DNA from: Candidatus Nesterenkonia stercoripullorum
GTDB lineage: Bacteria; Actinomycetota; Actinomycetes; Actinomycetales; Micrococcaceae
Assembly (NCBI GenBank): GCA_019114115.1
Contig: DXGD01000318.1
Coordinates: 1-5,019 of the forward strand
Length of the DNA: 5,019 nt
Direction: 5' to 3'
This document shows positions 1 to 5,019 of this stretch, in pieces. The notes under the pieces were generated by a model, which was not told where the DNA came from, ran no database searches, and saw only the letters and a list, made by a program, of their open reading frames with translations. A program made the position numbers and the translations under genes. Numbering within the stretch: the first letter of the stretch is position 1; each line of letters opens with the position of its first letter.

Positions 1-81
1 CAAAGTTCAGCAGCACATGGGCGGAGGGCCGGGAGTGCCGGCCGGACGTCTGCACTGCGTCGGCGCTCCTGGCGGGGATGA

Positions 82-100
82 GCCGCTGCCCAGCAGCGGC
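82..100. repeat. GC-rich inverted repeat (7-bp stem)
   Basis: GCCGCTG at 82-88 is the exact reverse complement of CAGCGGC at 94-100, with a 5-nt loop. It is the second hairpin met downstream of the leftward tetR gene, beyond the longer one at 132-179. There is no adjacent T-tract on either strand. In DNA this GC-rich such a stem can arise by chance, so function is uncertain. Nothing else recognisable was seen in 1-81. Confidence 0.3.
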
Positions 101-131
101 CCGCCGCCCACGCCCAGGTAGCGTGTTCGAC

Positions 132-179
132 GTGGCCCGCACCCCAGCGCTTTCCCCCGGCGGCGAGGGTGCGGGCCAC
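132..179 (-). terminator. 13-bp perfect hairpin downstream of tetR, possible terminator
   Basis: GTGGCCCGCACCC at 132-144 and GGGTGCGGGCCAC at 167-179 are perfect reverse complements around a 22-nt loop. The structure lies about 64 nt past the stop codon of the leftward tetR gene and is the first strong hairpin a transcript from that gene would form. No U-tract follows on either strand, so it would have to be a U-less actinobacterial type terminator. It could instead be a remnant end of a mobile element. The repeat itself is certain; the terminator role is inference. Confidence 0.4.
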
Positions 180-243
180 CACCCTCGCGCCTTGCGGCCG
201 AGCTGAGTCTCATAACCGGTGAGCCCACGAGAGCGTCGAGCAG

Positions 244-825
244 CTACCCGGCCAATGCCCGCTCGAGGACCGCGTGCGCCCACCGAACCGGGCGGTCGTC
301 GCCGCGGTTCATGAGCTGGGCCGTGAGTCCGGTGATGACGGTGTGGAGGTGGTCAAGAGCGACGACGTCGCCCCTGATGCCCCGAGCGCGGAGCGCTTGG
401 GCGCATACGTCGCGGATCGTCCCGTCGACCTCCCGCCAGATCGGCTGCAGACCGGGTTCTGTGAGCGCGCTAGCGCTGAGGACCTGCAGCACGGACGCTT
501 CGAGACGGCGCTCGGCGTCGAGCGGCAGTAGCGCCTCGAGCAGCATCCGCGCCCGCTCCGGCCCCTCGGCCGGTTCCGCCGGCAGGCCACTGACGCGTTG
601 GCGGATCGCCGGCGCGATCGCTTCGAGGGCGCGCTCCCGCACCACCGCGTGATTCGGCATCGTGTACAGCATCGAGCTCGGTGGCACGTCGGCCTCGGCG
701 GCGAGAGCCTTCACGGTGAGGGCGCCGAGGCCCTCACGGGCGATCAGCCGCCAGGCAGCCGCGACCACTCGAGCGTCCCGCTCGCGCATGCGCTTCGATC
801 TGATAGCCACACCGCATCGTGCCAC
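244..825 (-). CDS. TetR/AcrR-family transcriptional regulator
   Basis: A DNA-binding repressor of the TetR type, usually a dimer that leaves its operator when a small ligand binds. With a GTG start at 825 the protein is 193 aa. The TetR N-terminal domain lies at about residues 17-62 (RDARVVAAAWRLIAREG, then LTVKALAAEADVPPSSMLYTMPN), with the helix-turn-helix near 37-56. The rest is a helical ligand-binding region with no recognisable specificity. The 825 GTG was chosen because GGAAG lies 9 nt upstream. GTG 810 and ATG 789 (181 aa) are also possible; the ATG at 897 would add an unlikely N-terminus and place the start in an operator. The gene is divergent from the gene at 939, and paired palindromes lie in the gap, which suggests control of that gene and of itself. 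The family call is firm; the target is inferred. Confidence 0.9.
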   Translation of the reverse strand: MARCGVAIRSKRMRERDARVVAAAWRLIAREGLGALTVKALAAEADVPPSSMLYTMPNHAVVRERALEAIAPAIRQRVSGLPAEPAEGPERARMLLEALLPLDAERRLEASVLQVLSASALTEPGLQPIWREVDGTIRDVCAQALRARGIRGDVVALDHLHTVITGLTAQLMNRGDDRPVRWAHAVLERALAG

Positions 826-873
826 CGCGATCAGCTTCCGGCGCGCAGGAGAGGAGCCAGGCGGGCGGTTCCC

Positions 874-902
874 TTGCGTGTCAGGCCTGCCTGACATAGT
901 CT
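874..902 (+). promoter_or_regulatory. Candidate sigma-70-type promoter for the 939 gene
   Basis: TTGCGT at 874-879 and TAGTCT at 897-902 are separated by 17 nt. The second fits the actinobacterial TAnnnT -10 pattern and the first resembles TTGACA in its first three bases. A start near 909-910 would give a short leader before the AAGGAG site of the gene at 939. The spacer coincides almost exactly with the first palindrome, as expected for a repressed promoter. No convincing leftward promoter for tetR could be assigned. Confidence 0.45.
879..896. promoter_or_regulatory. TetR operator candidate O1 (18-bp palindrome)
   Basis: TGTCAGGC-CT-GCCTGACA is a perfect palindrome with 8-bp arms and a 2-bp centre. 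It lies between the divergent tetR and 939 genes and fills the -35/-10 spacer of the candidate rightward promoter. Size, symmetry and position are typical of TetR-family operators. Assignment to the adjacent regulator is inferred from position. Confidence 0.65.
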
Positions 903-919
903 GTCAGCAGATCCTGACA
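902..919. promoter_or_regulatory. TetR operator candidate O2 (18-bp palindrome)
   Basis: TGTCAG-CAGATC-CTGACA repeats the outer six bases of each arm of O1 with the same total length. Its centre lies 23 bp from that of O1, about two helical turns, so two dimers could bind nearly the same face. It covers the predicted transcription start region of the rightward genes. Its inner bases are less symmetric than O1, suggesting a weaker site. Confidence 0.6.
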
Positions 920-938
920 CCTGCGTAAGGAGTAGATC

Positions 939-1706
939 ATGGGATGGGTGACGGAGGCCGGCGGTGAGGTGCACGAGGGCTACGTCGCCTGGCTCGCATC
1001 GGACGGGCGGGCCACGGGCGGTAGTCGCCTCGACGGCGTCGTCTTCATGAATCCTCGATGGGCCTACGGCGTCGACGAGTCGGTCGAGCCGTTCGACTTC
1101 ACGGTGCCGTGGGCCGAGGTCACCGGATGGCGGGTCCAGTGCGAATGCGGGTGGCGCGGGACCACCTGGCAGCGCGACGAAGCGACCAATGACGACCCGA
1201 CGGAAGAGCAGCTCGACGCCGATCACATGCTCCTGCCAGACGGGCGCACCCTCGAGGATGTAGGCCACGAGGAGTGGAAGCGGCACGTGCAGCCCCTCGC
1301 CACGGCCGAGTCGGTCCGCTCCGCCGCCGCGGCCGTCAGGGACGCGGAAGCCGCCCTCGACGATGCGGTCGCAGCAGCGCGAGCCGGTGATCCTCCTGCC
1401 ACCTGGGAACAGATCGGGCGCGCTGTCGGGATTAGCCGTCAGAGCGCCCACGAACGGTGGGCACGGAACCCATCCCCATCGGCCGCGGCCCAGCAGCTAC
1501 TCGTCGAGGACGGCATGCTCACGTTCCGGGGTGCGAGACCGACCATGCAGAGCAGGCAGATGTTGGAGCCGAGCGCCCCGACGAGCCAGCGAGCAACGCG
1601 AGTGGGCGAGGAGGACATCGTCATTCTTCGTTCGGGGCGGGGGTCGCGGGAGGGGAGCGACGTAAAGGGCCTACCGGATAGTTGTCAGCCACTCTCGGCA
1701 GAGTGA
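939..1706 (+). CDS. Uncharacterised protein with CxCGW motif and C-terminal helix-turn-helix
   Basis: I do not recognise a named family. The 255-aa product starts at an ATG with AAGGAG at 927-932, 6 nt upstream. Residues 1-120 form an aromatic-rich domain (Trp at 3, 18, 41, 58, 64, 72, 77) with C68-E-C70-G-W-R-G; His 96, 110 and 116 are possible further metal ligands, which is speculative. Residues 121-150 are an Ala-rich likely helix. Residues 155-176 (TWEQIGRAVGISRQSAHERWAR) read as a helix-turn-helix of the sort found in actinobacterial DNA-binding proteins. Residues 177-255 are low in complexity and may be a disordered tail or the result of a lost stop. There are no signal peptide or membrane spans, so it is probably cytoplasmic. 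It is divergent from tetR, whose likely operators overlie its promoter, and a small membrane protein gene follows. The reading frame is well supported; the function is unknown. Confidence 0.8.
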   Translation: MGWVTEAGGEVHEGYVAWLASDGRATGGSRLDGVVFMNPRWAYGVDESVEPFDFTVPWAEVTGWRVQCECGWRGTTWQRDEATNDDPTEEQLDADHMLLPDGRTLEDVGHEEWKRHVQPLATAESVRSAAAAVRDAEAALDDAVAAARAGDPPATWEQIGRAVGISRQSAHERWARNPSPSAAAQQLLVEDGMLTFRGARPTMQSRQMLEPSAPTSQRATRVGEEDIVILRSGRGSREGSDVKGLPDSCQPLSAE

Positions 1707-1750
1707 ACCGAACGCCGGGGGACCGCCTCAACCGCACAAGGAGCCTGACC

Positions 1751-1930
1751 ATGTCTTCTGCAATCACTATTGCCAGCCTCGCCCTTTCCGTGGTCGGCCT
1801 GGTCTGCGTCATCGCCGTTCTCAGGCGCGCGGACGCCGCCGGTCACCCGGCGAACTTCTCGCTGATCGTTCCGGCGGGGCTACTCGCTCTCGCGCTCGGC
1901 GTGGTCGGAATTGTCGGCCTATTCAGCTAG
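1751..1930 (+). CDS. Small two-span membrane protein
   Basis: The product is 59 aa. The ATG at 1751 was chosen over an in-frame ATG at 1682 because AAGGAG lies at 1738-1743, 7 nt upstream, and because the protein then begins directly with a hydrophobic segment. Two predicted membrane helices lie at about residues 4-22 (ITIASLALSVVGLVCVIAV) and 39-58 (SLIVPAGLLALALGVVGIVG), joined by a short polar loop containing RRADAAGHP. The positive charges after helix 1 suggest the loop faces the cytoplasm. It begins 44 nt after the 939 gene in the same direction and probably shares its transcript, hence TetR control. No family or function is recognised; no clear terminator follows. Confidence 0.65.
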   Translation: MSSAITIASLALSVVGLVCVIAVLRRADAAGHPANFSLIVPAGLLALALGVVGIVGLFS

Positions 1931-2062
1931 GACAAGCAAGCTCGACAGTAGCGGGCCTGGCACACCTACCACCGTAGCGCGCGGGCATACACGAGCCACG
2001 ACCGCGCCATAAACGGTCGGATATGCGCCGATGAGCGGGGGGCCTCGCTGACATCCTGCGGT

Positions 2063-2243
2063 CTACGGCATGTGGTGGAACCGGATCTGCTGCACGAGCG
2101 CGGCAATCTGGGCCGGGTCGGCCGTGTCCTGGGCATCGACCACTAGCTGTTGCGGGGCAGGACGTTGATGACGATGCCGCGGCGCGCGCAAAGGATGTGC
2201 AGTGTCGAGGGAGCGTCGGTAGGGTGAAGAGCATGGCGTGCCC
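2063..2243 (-). pseudogene. Frameshifted C-terminal remnant of an unidentified protein
   Basis: Two minus-strand frames each look like real protein in adjoining pieces. The upstream piece reads STLHILCARRGIVINVLP and stops at TAG 2145-2143. The other frame continues as QQLVVDAQDTADPAQIAALV and reaches a TAG at 2065-2063. Joined near 2150-2160, they resemble one C-terminus broken by a one-base indel. Codons in both pieces are biased to G/C in the third position. There is an in-frame stop upstream near 2246, so no N-terminus remains. This is the main content of the otherwise gene-free stretch 1931-2232; nothing else was recognised there. The family is not identified, and the frameshift is inferred from protein-like character alone. 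Confidence 0.35.
2220..2225 (+). promoter_or_regulatory. Possible -10 element for the exporter transcript
   Basis: TAGGGT fits the actinobacterial TAnnnT -10 consensus. Its last base is 7 nt before the A of the leader ATG at 2233, so transcription starting at 2232-2233 would give a leaderless leader peptide, a common arrangement in Actinobacteria. No good -35 was found (TGTGCA at 2196-2201, 18-nt spacer, is the best). Confidence 0.3.
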
Positions 2244-2298
2244 TGAATCAGACACTCAGGGGGCTTTCGGTCACACCGTCAGCCCCCAGACCTCCTGA
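2233..2298 (+). CDS. Putative leader peptide of the chloramphenicol exporter
   Basis: A 21-codon ORF (begins MACPESDTQGAFGH, ends at TGA 2296-2298) lies 116 nt upstream of the exporter start. Its codons 9-19 sit inside the strong hairpin at 2254-2300, so translation or stalling would open or hold that structure. It could be translated from AGGG at 2221-2224 or be leaderless. Drug-inducible exporter and cat genes often carry short leader ORFs of this kind, where chloramphenicol stalls the ribosome in the first ten codons. I do not recognise this peptide. Position and overlap with structure are the only evidence. Confidence 0.4.
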   Translation: MACPESDTQGAFGHTVSPQTS

Positions 2299-2300
2299 GT
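2254..2300 (+). promoter_or_regulatory. Leader hairpin (candidate attenuator stem)
   Basis: GGGGGCT (2259-2265) pairs with AGCCCCC (2281-2287). Inside that, CGGT (2268-2271) pairs with ACCG (2275-2278) across a symmetric 2x2 internal loop. Outside it, ACTCA (2254-2258) can pair with TGAGT (2296-2300). No U-run follows, so it is not a simple intrinsic terminator. Its 5' arm covers leader codons 9-11, where a ribosome stalled a few codons earlier would melt it and free AGCCCCC. Confidence 0.5.
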
Positions 2301-2333
2301 CCTTAACCCGCCGCCTGCGCCTGTGCGCTGAGC

Positions 2334-2411
2334 GGGCTCTTGGGCAGCTCCCTGGGCGCTGGCCGTGGTGACGAGACGTTTCCCCCTTTTCGTTCTCGTT
2401 CCTCGGAGCCC
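2334..2411 (+). promoter_or_regulatory. Candidate Shine-Dalgarno sequestering pairing for the exporter
   Basis: GGGCTC at 2334-2339 is the exact complement of GAGCCC at 2406-2411, which overlaps the exporter's GGAG site (2405-2408); a further G-U pair is possible. The same GGGCT (2334-2338) is complementary to AGCCC (2281-2285), the arm released if the leader hairpin melts. The two pairings exclude each other, as in translational attenuators. The intervening loop is long (about 66 nt), so stability is uncertain without folding. Confidence 0.35.
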
Positions 2412-2414
2412 TCC

Positions 2415-3599
2415 ATGCCCTTCGCCCTCTACCTGCTTGCCCTGGCTGTCTTTGCCATGGGCACATCTGAGTTCATGCTTGCTGGCCTCGTGCCAGACAT
2501 CGCCGCCAGTGTCGGTGTCTCTGTCGGCACAGCTGGGCTACTCACCTCTGCCTTTGCGGTCGGGATGATTCTCGGTGCGCCCGCCATGGCAGCTCTCACC
2601 CGTCGGTGGCCCGCCCGGACCACCTTGCTCGGGTGCGTGGTCATCTTCGCTGCCTGTCACGTCGTCGCCGCCACTGCCGAGACCTTCTCCGTGCTGTTCG
2701 CAACTCGTGTGGTTGCCGCGGTTGCCAACGCCGGTTTCCTGGCCGTTGCACTCAGCACCGCGACCCGCCTCGTGGCCCCCAGCCGGAAGGGCCGCGCTCT
2801 TGCCATCCTCCTCTCGGGCACCACGATCGCCATGGTCGCCGGTGTTCCCGCGGGGGCTCTACTTGGCACGGCGCTGGGATGGCGGGCCACGTTTTGGGCG
2901 GTAGCCTTCCTGTGCGTTCCTGCTGCAATCGGCATCCTCACCGGGATCCGTCCACAGCTGAGAGCCACGCAGGACGAAGCCAACGATGGCCCGTCTCTCG
3001 CCTTCGAGTTGGCGCAGCTCCGCGTGCCCCGTCTTTTCACGGCGATGCTGCTCGCTGCGCTGGTCAATGGCGGGACTTTCGCCGCGTTTACGTTCCTCGC
3101 GCCGGTCGTGACCGGGACAGCGGGTCTGGGCCAGGTGTGGGTACCGGTGGCTCTGGTGTTGTTCGGCATCGGGTCCTTCATGGGAGTCAGCATTGCCGGG
3201 CGACTGTCTGACCAGCACCCGCGAATGCTCCTCGTTGTGGCCGCGCCGCTCCTGTTAGTTGGGTGGCTGTTGCTCGCGGTGCTTGCTGGGCACTCCGTGC
3301 CGCTGCTCGTCCTGGTGTTCCTGCTGGGAATGCTGGCATTCGCTGTGGGAAGCACCATGATCGCTCGAGTGCTCTACGCAGCATCGGAAGCGCCCACCAT
3401 GGGTGGTTCCTACGCGACTGCCGCTCTCAACATCGGGGCCGCTGCTGGTCCGGCGCTCGGAGCGGTAGCGCTCGAGAGCTCGAGCAACCTTGGTCCCGTG
3501 TGGGCAGCGACCGCGCTGACCGCTCTCGCACTCCTCGTGATGCTGCCCACGCTGCGCATCATCGCCCCGCGGGTACGGAATGTGGAGGCTGCCAAGTGA
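2415..3599 (+). CDS. cmx: MFS chloramphenicol exporter (Cmx/CmlR/Cmr group)
   Basis: A 394-aa drug:H+ antiporter of the DHA1 group with about 12 membrane helices, predicted to pump chloramphenicol out across the cytoplasmic membrane. The N-terminus MPFALYLLALAVFAMGTSEF matches, from memory, the actinobacterial chloramphenicol exporters of Streptomyces lividans and Rhodococcus fascians, which are 390-400 aa. Motif A is present in degenerate form between helices 2 and 3 (G54-A-P through R63-R-W-P-A-R68). Motif B carries R98 in helix 4. Motif C in helix 5 reads LSGTTIAMVAGVPAGALLG (133-151). APTMGGSYATAALNIGAAAG near the end is also typical. The ATG at 2415 has GGAG 6 nt upstream; an in-frame ATG at 2340 would add an unlikely hydrophilic tail. 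The gene is probably induced through the leader region upstream. Its stop overlaps the GTG of an IS481 transposase. Codons ending in T are more frequent than in the neighbours, which fits acquisition by transfer. Substrate is inferred from family. Confidence 0.88.
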   Translation: MPFALYLLALAVFAMGTSEFMLAGLVPDIAASVGVSVGTAGLLTSAFAVGMILGAPAMAALTRRWPARTTLLGCVVIFAACHVVAATAETFSVLFATRVVAAVANAGFLAVALSTATRLVAPSRKGRALAILLSGTTIAMVAGVPAGALLGTALGWRATFWAVAFLCVPAAIGILTGIRPQLRATQDEANDGPSLAFELAQLRVPRLFTAMLLAALVNGGTFAAFTFLAPVVTGTAGLGQVWVPVALVLFGIGSFMGVSIAGRLSDQHPRMLLVVAAPLLLVGWLLLAVLAGHSVPLLVLVFLLGMLAFAVGSTMIARVLYAASEAPTMGGSYATAALNIGAAAGPALGAVALESSSNLGPVWAATALTALALLVMLPTLRIIAPRVRNVEAAK

Positions 3600-4276
3600 C
3601 GCACGCTAATGCTCCGTTGAGCCTTGAAGGTCGACGCCGGCTCGTGAATCGGTGCCTGACCCGGCCGATCGCGCACGTAGCTGCCGAGATGGGCATCTCA
3701 CGCGCGTGCGCTTCGAAGTGGGTCAACCGGTGGAGACGCCATGGCGAAGCCGGGCTCCAAGACCGTGCTTCGACGCCCCACCACAGCAGTACCGCGACAG
3801 CCGCCTGTGTCATCCAACAGATCGAGGTCTGGCGGCGAGAGCACAAGTGGTCCGCCCAGCGCATTGCCTACGAGCTCGCCGAGCTGGACGTCAGGATCAA
3901 CCGGCGTGCCGTCAGCCGACACCTGAGCCGGCTCGGCCTTGGCCGACGCCGGTTCATCGACCCTGGCGGCGACACCAATCGCAAGCCAGGGAAGATCACC
4001 GCCCGCTGGCCCGGCCATATGGTGCACCTCGACGTGAAGAAGGTCGGCCGAATCCCTGACGGTGGCGGCTGGCGCATTCATGGGCGCAACAGCGACCAGG
4101 CTAGGACCGCGGGTCGCGCGAAGTCAGCTGGGGCGAAGCGGGGGTACACCTACCTGCACTCCGCCGTCGACGGATTCTCCCGACTCTCGTACACCGAGCC
4201 GCTGACCGACGAGAAGGGACTCACGGCGGCAGCGTTCCTCGCCCGAGCTAACCTCGATGTTTCATGGGGCTGGTGA
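3596..4276 (+). pseudogene. IS481-family transposase, 3'-truncated
   Basis: The frame starts at GTG 3596, giving a 4-nt GTGA overlap with the exporter stop, and begins MTHANAPLSLEGRRRLVNRC as actinobacterial IS481 transposases do. A helix-turn-helix lies at residues 25-48 (IAHVAAEMGISRACASKWVNRWRR). A second DNA-binding region at about 85-120 ends LGLGRRRFIDP. The integrase core then begins with WPGHMVHLDVKKVGRIPDGG, holding the first catalytic Asp (D146), and continues YLHSAVDGFSRLSYTEPL. Intact members run to roughly 320 aa and carry a second Asp (TDNG) and a Glu. Here similarity ends at FLARA (residue 218) and eight junk residues follow to a TGA. Two of three catalytic residues are missing, so it cannot be an active transposase. 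The break coincides with the end of an IS1380-type element. The family call is firm. Confidence 0.88.
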
Positions 4277-5019
4277 GCGGGGTGGGTCGGCGTCATTGCC
4301 GGTGTTGAGCTGCTGATTCTGGCATTCGGGTATGACAGATCGTCGCAGTGTCCGTTGCGGGCGGTCGGGTTCCACTCCCGAGAAGAGATGCTGCTGGTCG
4401 TAGGGACGGGCGGCCTTGCCGGATCAGGTCTGCGCGACGGTGGTGCGGAGCCGGTTGACGCCGGTCAGGACCCTCACGGCTTCGGGTGCATGTTCGGCGA
4501 GGTGGAGGACCTTGTGCCGGGCGCGGCGCACGAGGGTCGCGGGGATCTCGAACAACCGCGCGCGGAGCCGTTTGGGTTCCCATTTCCTCGCGTCGTGCCT
4601 GGTGAAGGCGATGGTTTGCATCCAGGCGACGAGCTCGGAGGCGAGCTGGACGATCTGGCACCAGATCTGATTCTGCGCGAAGGACTGCAGCGGGAACTTC
4701 TCAAGGCCCATGTCCTTGGCGTTACGGATCCGGTCTTCGCAGCGCGCCCGGCGACGGTGACGCAGCTCGAGCACGGGAAGTTGGCCGCGCGGGGTGTTGG
4801 TGGCGAACGCGGTGATGCGCATCCCCTCGTGATCGGTGATCCGCAGCTGCGCCCCAGGATGAGGACGTTCCTTCCGCACGATCACCCGCATCCCGGCAGG
4901 CCACGCGGCTAAGTCAAGGAGCCCGGTCAGTTCCGCGACCCATGCCCCGTCGCGGATCCCGTCGGTCTCGGTGTCGTAGGCAGGAGTCCACGTCTTCGCC
5001 TCATCGATACGTTCCAGCA
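4252..5019 (-). mobile_element. IS1380-family element, 3' end, continuing past the window
   Basis: The sequence changes abruptly from IS481 transposase codons to CCTCGATGTTTCATGGGGCT at 4252. From there to 4423 is the non-coding tail beyond the stop of a leftward IS1380-type transposase. This makes 4252 the probable outer end of the element, with the terminal inverted repeat starting at CCTCG. The exact end is good to a few bases; the matching left repeat and target duplication lie outside the window. The 172-nt tail holds no other gene that I can support. Confidence 0.65.
4424..5019 (-). CDS. IS1380-family transposase, C-terminal part (N-terminus beyond window)
   Basis: The frame is open from the window edge (first full codon ends at 5017) to TGA at 4426-4424, giving the last 197 aa of a DDE transposase. 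IS1380 members are usually about 450-500 aa, so the first two catalytic Asp residues should lie outside. The visible part starts LERIDEAKTWTPAYDTETDG and contains LRITDHEGMRITAFATNTPRG. Then comes RHRRRARCEDRIRNAKDMGL, which fits the YREK signature as H-x2-R-x3-E-x6-K (His for Tyr). The Glu, codon 4738-4736, is the probable third catalytic residue. FPLQSFAQNQIWCQIVQLAS, typical of the family, follows. No frameshift or stop is seen, so this element may be intact. It lies opposite to the IS481 gene it interrupts. Confidence 0.88.
   Translation of the reverse strand, partial: LERIDEAKTWTPAYDTETDGIRDGAWVAELTGLLDLAAWPAGMRVIVRKERPHPGAQLRITDHEGMRITAFATNTPRGQLPVLELRHRRRARCEDRIRNAKDMGLEKFPLQSFAQNQIWCQIVQLASELVAWMQTIAFTRHDARKWEPKRLRARLFEIPATLVRRARHKVLHLAEHAPEAVRVLTGVNRLRTTVAQT

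Larger units (their letters stand above)
2220..4251 (+). mobile_element. Possible Tn5564-like resistance transposon (partial)
   Basis: A cmx-type exporter followed directly, in the same direction, by an IS481-family transposase recalls Tn5564 of Corynebacterium striatum, which I remember as pairing cmx with such a transposase. Here the two genes overlap by 4 nt, with no room for an IS481 left end between them. If the exporter is a passenger, the left end must lie upstream of 2220. I could not identify terminal repeats, so the left boundary given is arbitrary. The right part is cut off by the IS1380-type element. Confidence 0.4.

Noticed and set aside
7..228. 73-aa minus-strand frame upstream of position 228
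   Set aside because: Composition is R/G/P-rich without any domain character, it overlaps two strong hairpins, and it has no convincing ribosome binding site.
236..266. TCGAGC/GCTCGA inverted repeat across the tetR stop codon
   Set aside because: Six pairs around a 19-nt loop in GC-rich DNA is not distinguishable from chance.
831..1451. Long minus-strand frame (206 aa) opposite the 939 gene
   Set aside because: It is a shadow of the 939 frame, crosses the promoter/operator region, and has no recognisable domain or start signal.
2657..3358. 233-aa minus-strand frame opposite the exporter
   Set aside because: Antisense shadow of the strongly recognised MFS gene; low-complexity A/R/T/S composition.
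3263..3595. N-terminal extension of the IS481 transposase frame into the exporter gene
   Set aside because: The extension is Arg/Ala-rich with no family similarity and overlaps the exporter; transposase similarity starts at THANAPL right after GTG 3596.
4365..4381. TCGGG/CCCGA hairpin in the IS1380 tail
   Set aside because: Only a 5-bp stem with no T-tract; too weak to call a terminator.
4355..4912. 185-aa plus-strand frame opposite the IS1380 transposase
   Set aside because: Shadow of the IS1380-family transposase on the minus strand, which carries the family motifs.

Overview
The window is high-GC DNA with actinobacterial features: GTG starts, AAGGAG ribosome binding sites and third-position GC bias. 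The closest relatives I can name for its genes are in Rhodococcus, Corynebacterium and related Mycobacteriales. The exporter and transposases suggest an accessory region (plasmid or genomic island). No tRNA, rRNA or CRISPR array was seen.

Left part (1-1930). A TetR-family repressor gene (minus strand, 244-825) is divergent from an uncharacterised gene (939-1706) encoding a protein with a CxCGW motif and a helix-turn-helix. A small two-span membrane protein gene (1751-1930) follows 44 nt later, each downstream gene with its own AAGGAG site. The divergent gap holds two 18-bp palindromes built on TGTCAG/CTGACA. The first fills the -35/-10 spacer of a candidate promoter and the second lies just after its -10, so TetR control of the rightward genes is a reasonable model. 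Positions 1-243 hold only GC-rich hairpins, one of which may end tetR transcription.

Middle part (1931-3599). Positions 1931-2232 carry no intact gene, only a frameshifted minus-strand remnant. A chloramphenicol-type MFS exporter of the Cmx/CmlR/Cmr group follows (2415-3599). Its 5' region contains a possible 21-codon leader ORF whose codons lie within a strong hairpin. A downstream segment (GGGCTC) can pair either with the released hairpin arm or with the exporter's Shine-Dalgarno region. This arrangement fits ribosome-stalling (attenuation) control of an antibiotic-inducible exporter.

Right part (3596-5019). An IS481-family transposase starts at a GTG overlapping the exporter stop codon. 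The cmx-plus-IS481-transposase pairing recalls Tn5564 of Corynebacterium. The transposase is cut after about 218 residues by an IS1380-family element, whose transposase C-terminus (minus strand, 4424 to the window edge) retains an H-x2-R-x3-E-x6-K version of the YREK signature. The region is therefore a nested mobile structure: a resistance gene linked to one IS, which was then broken by another.
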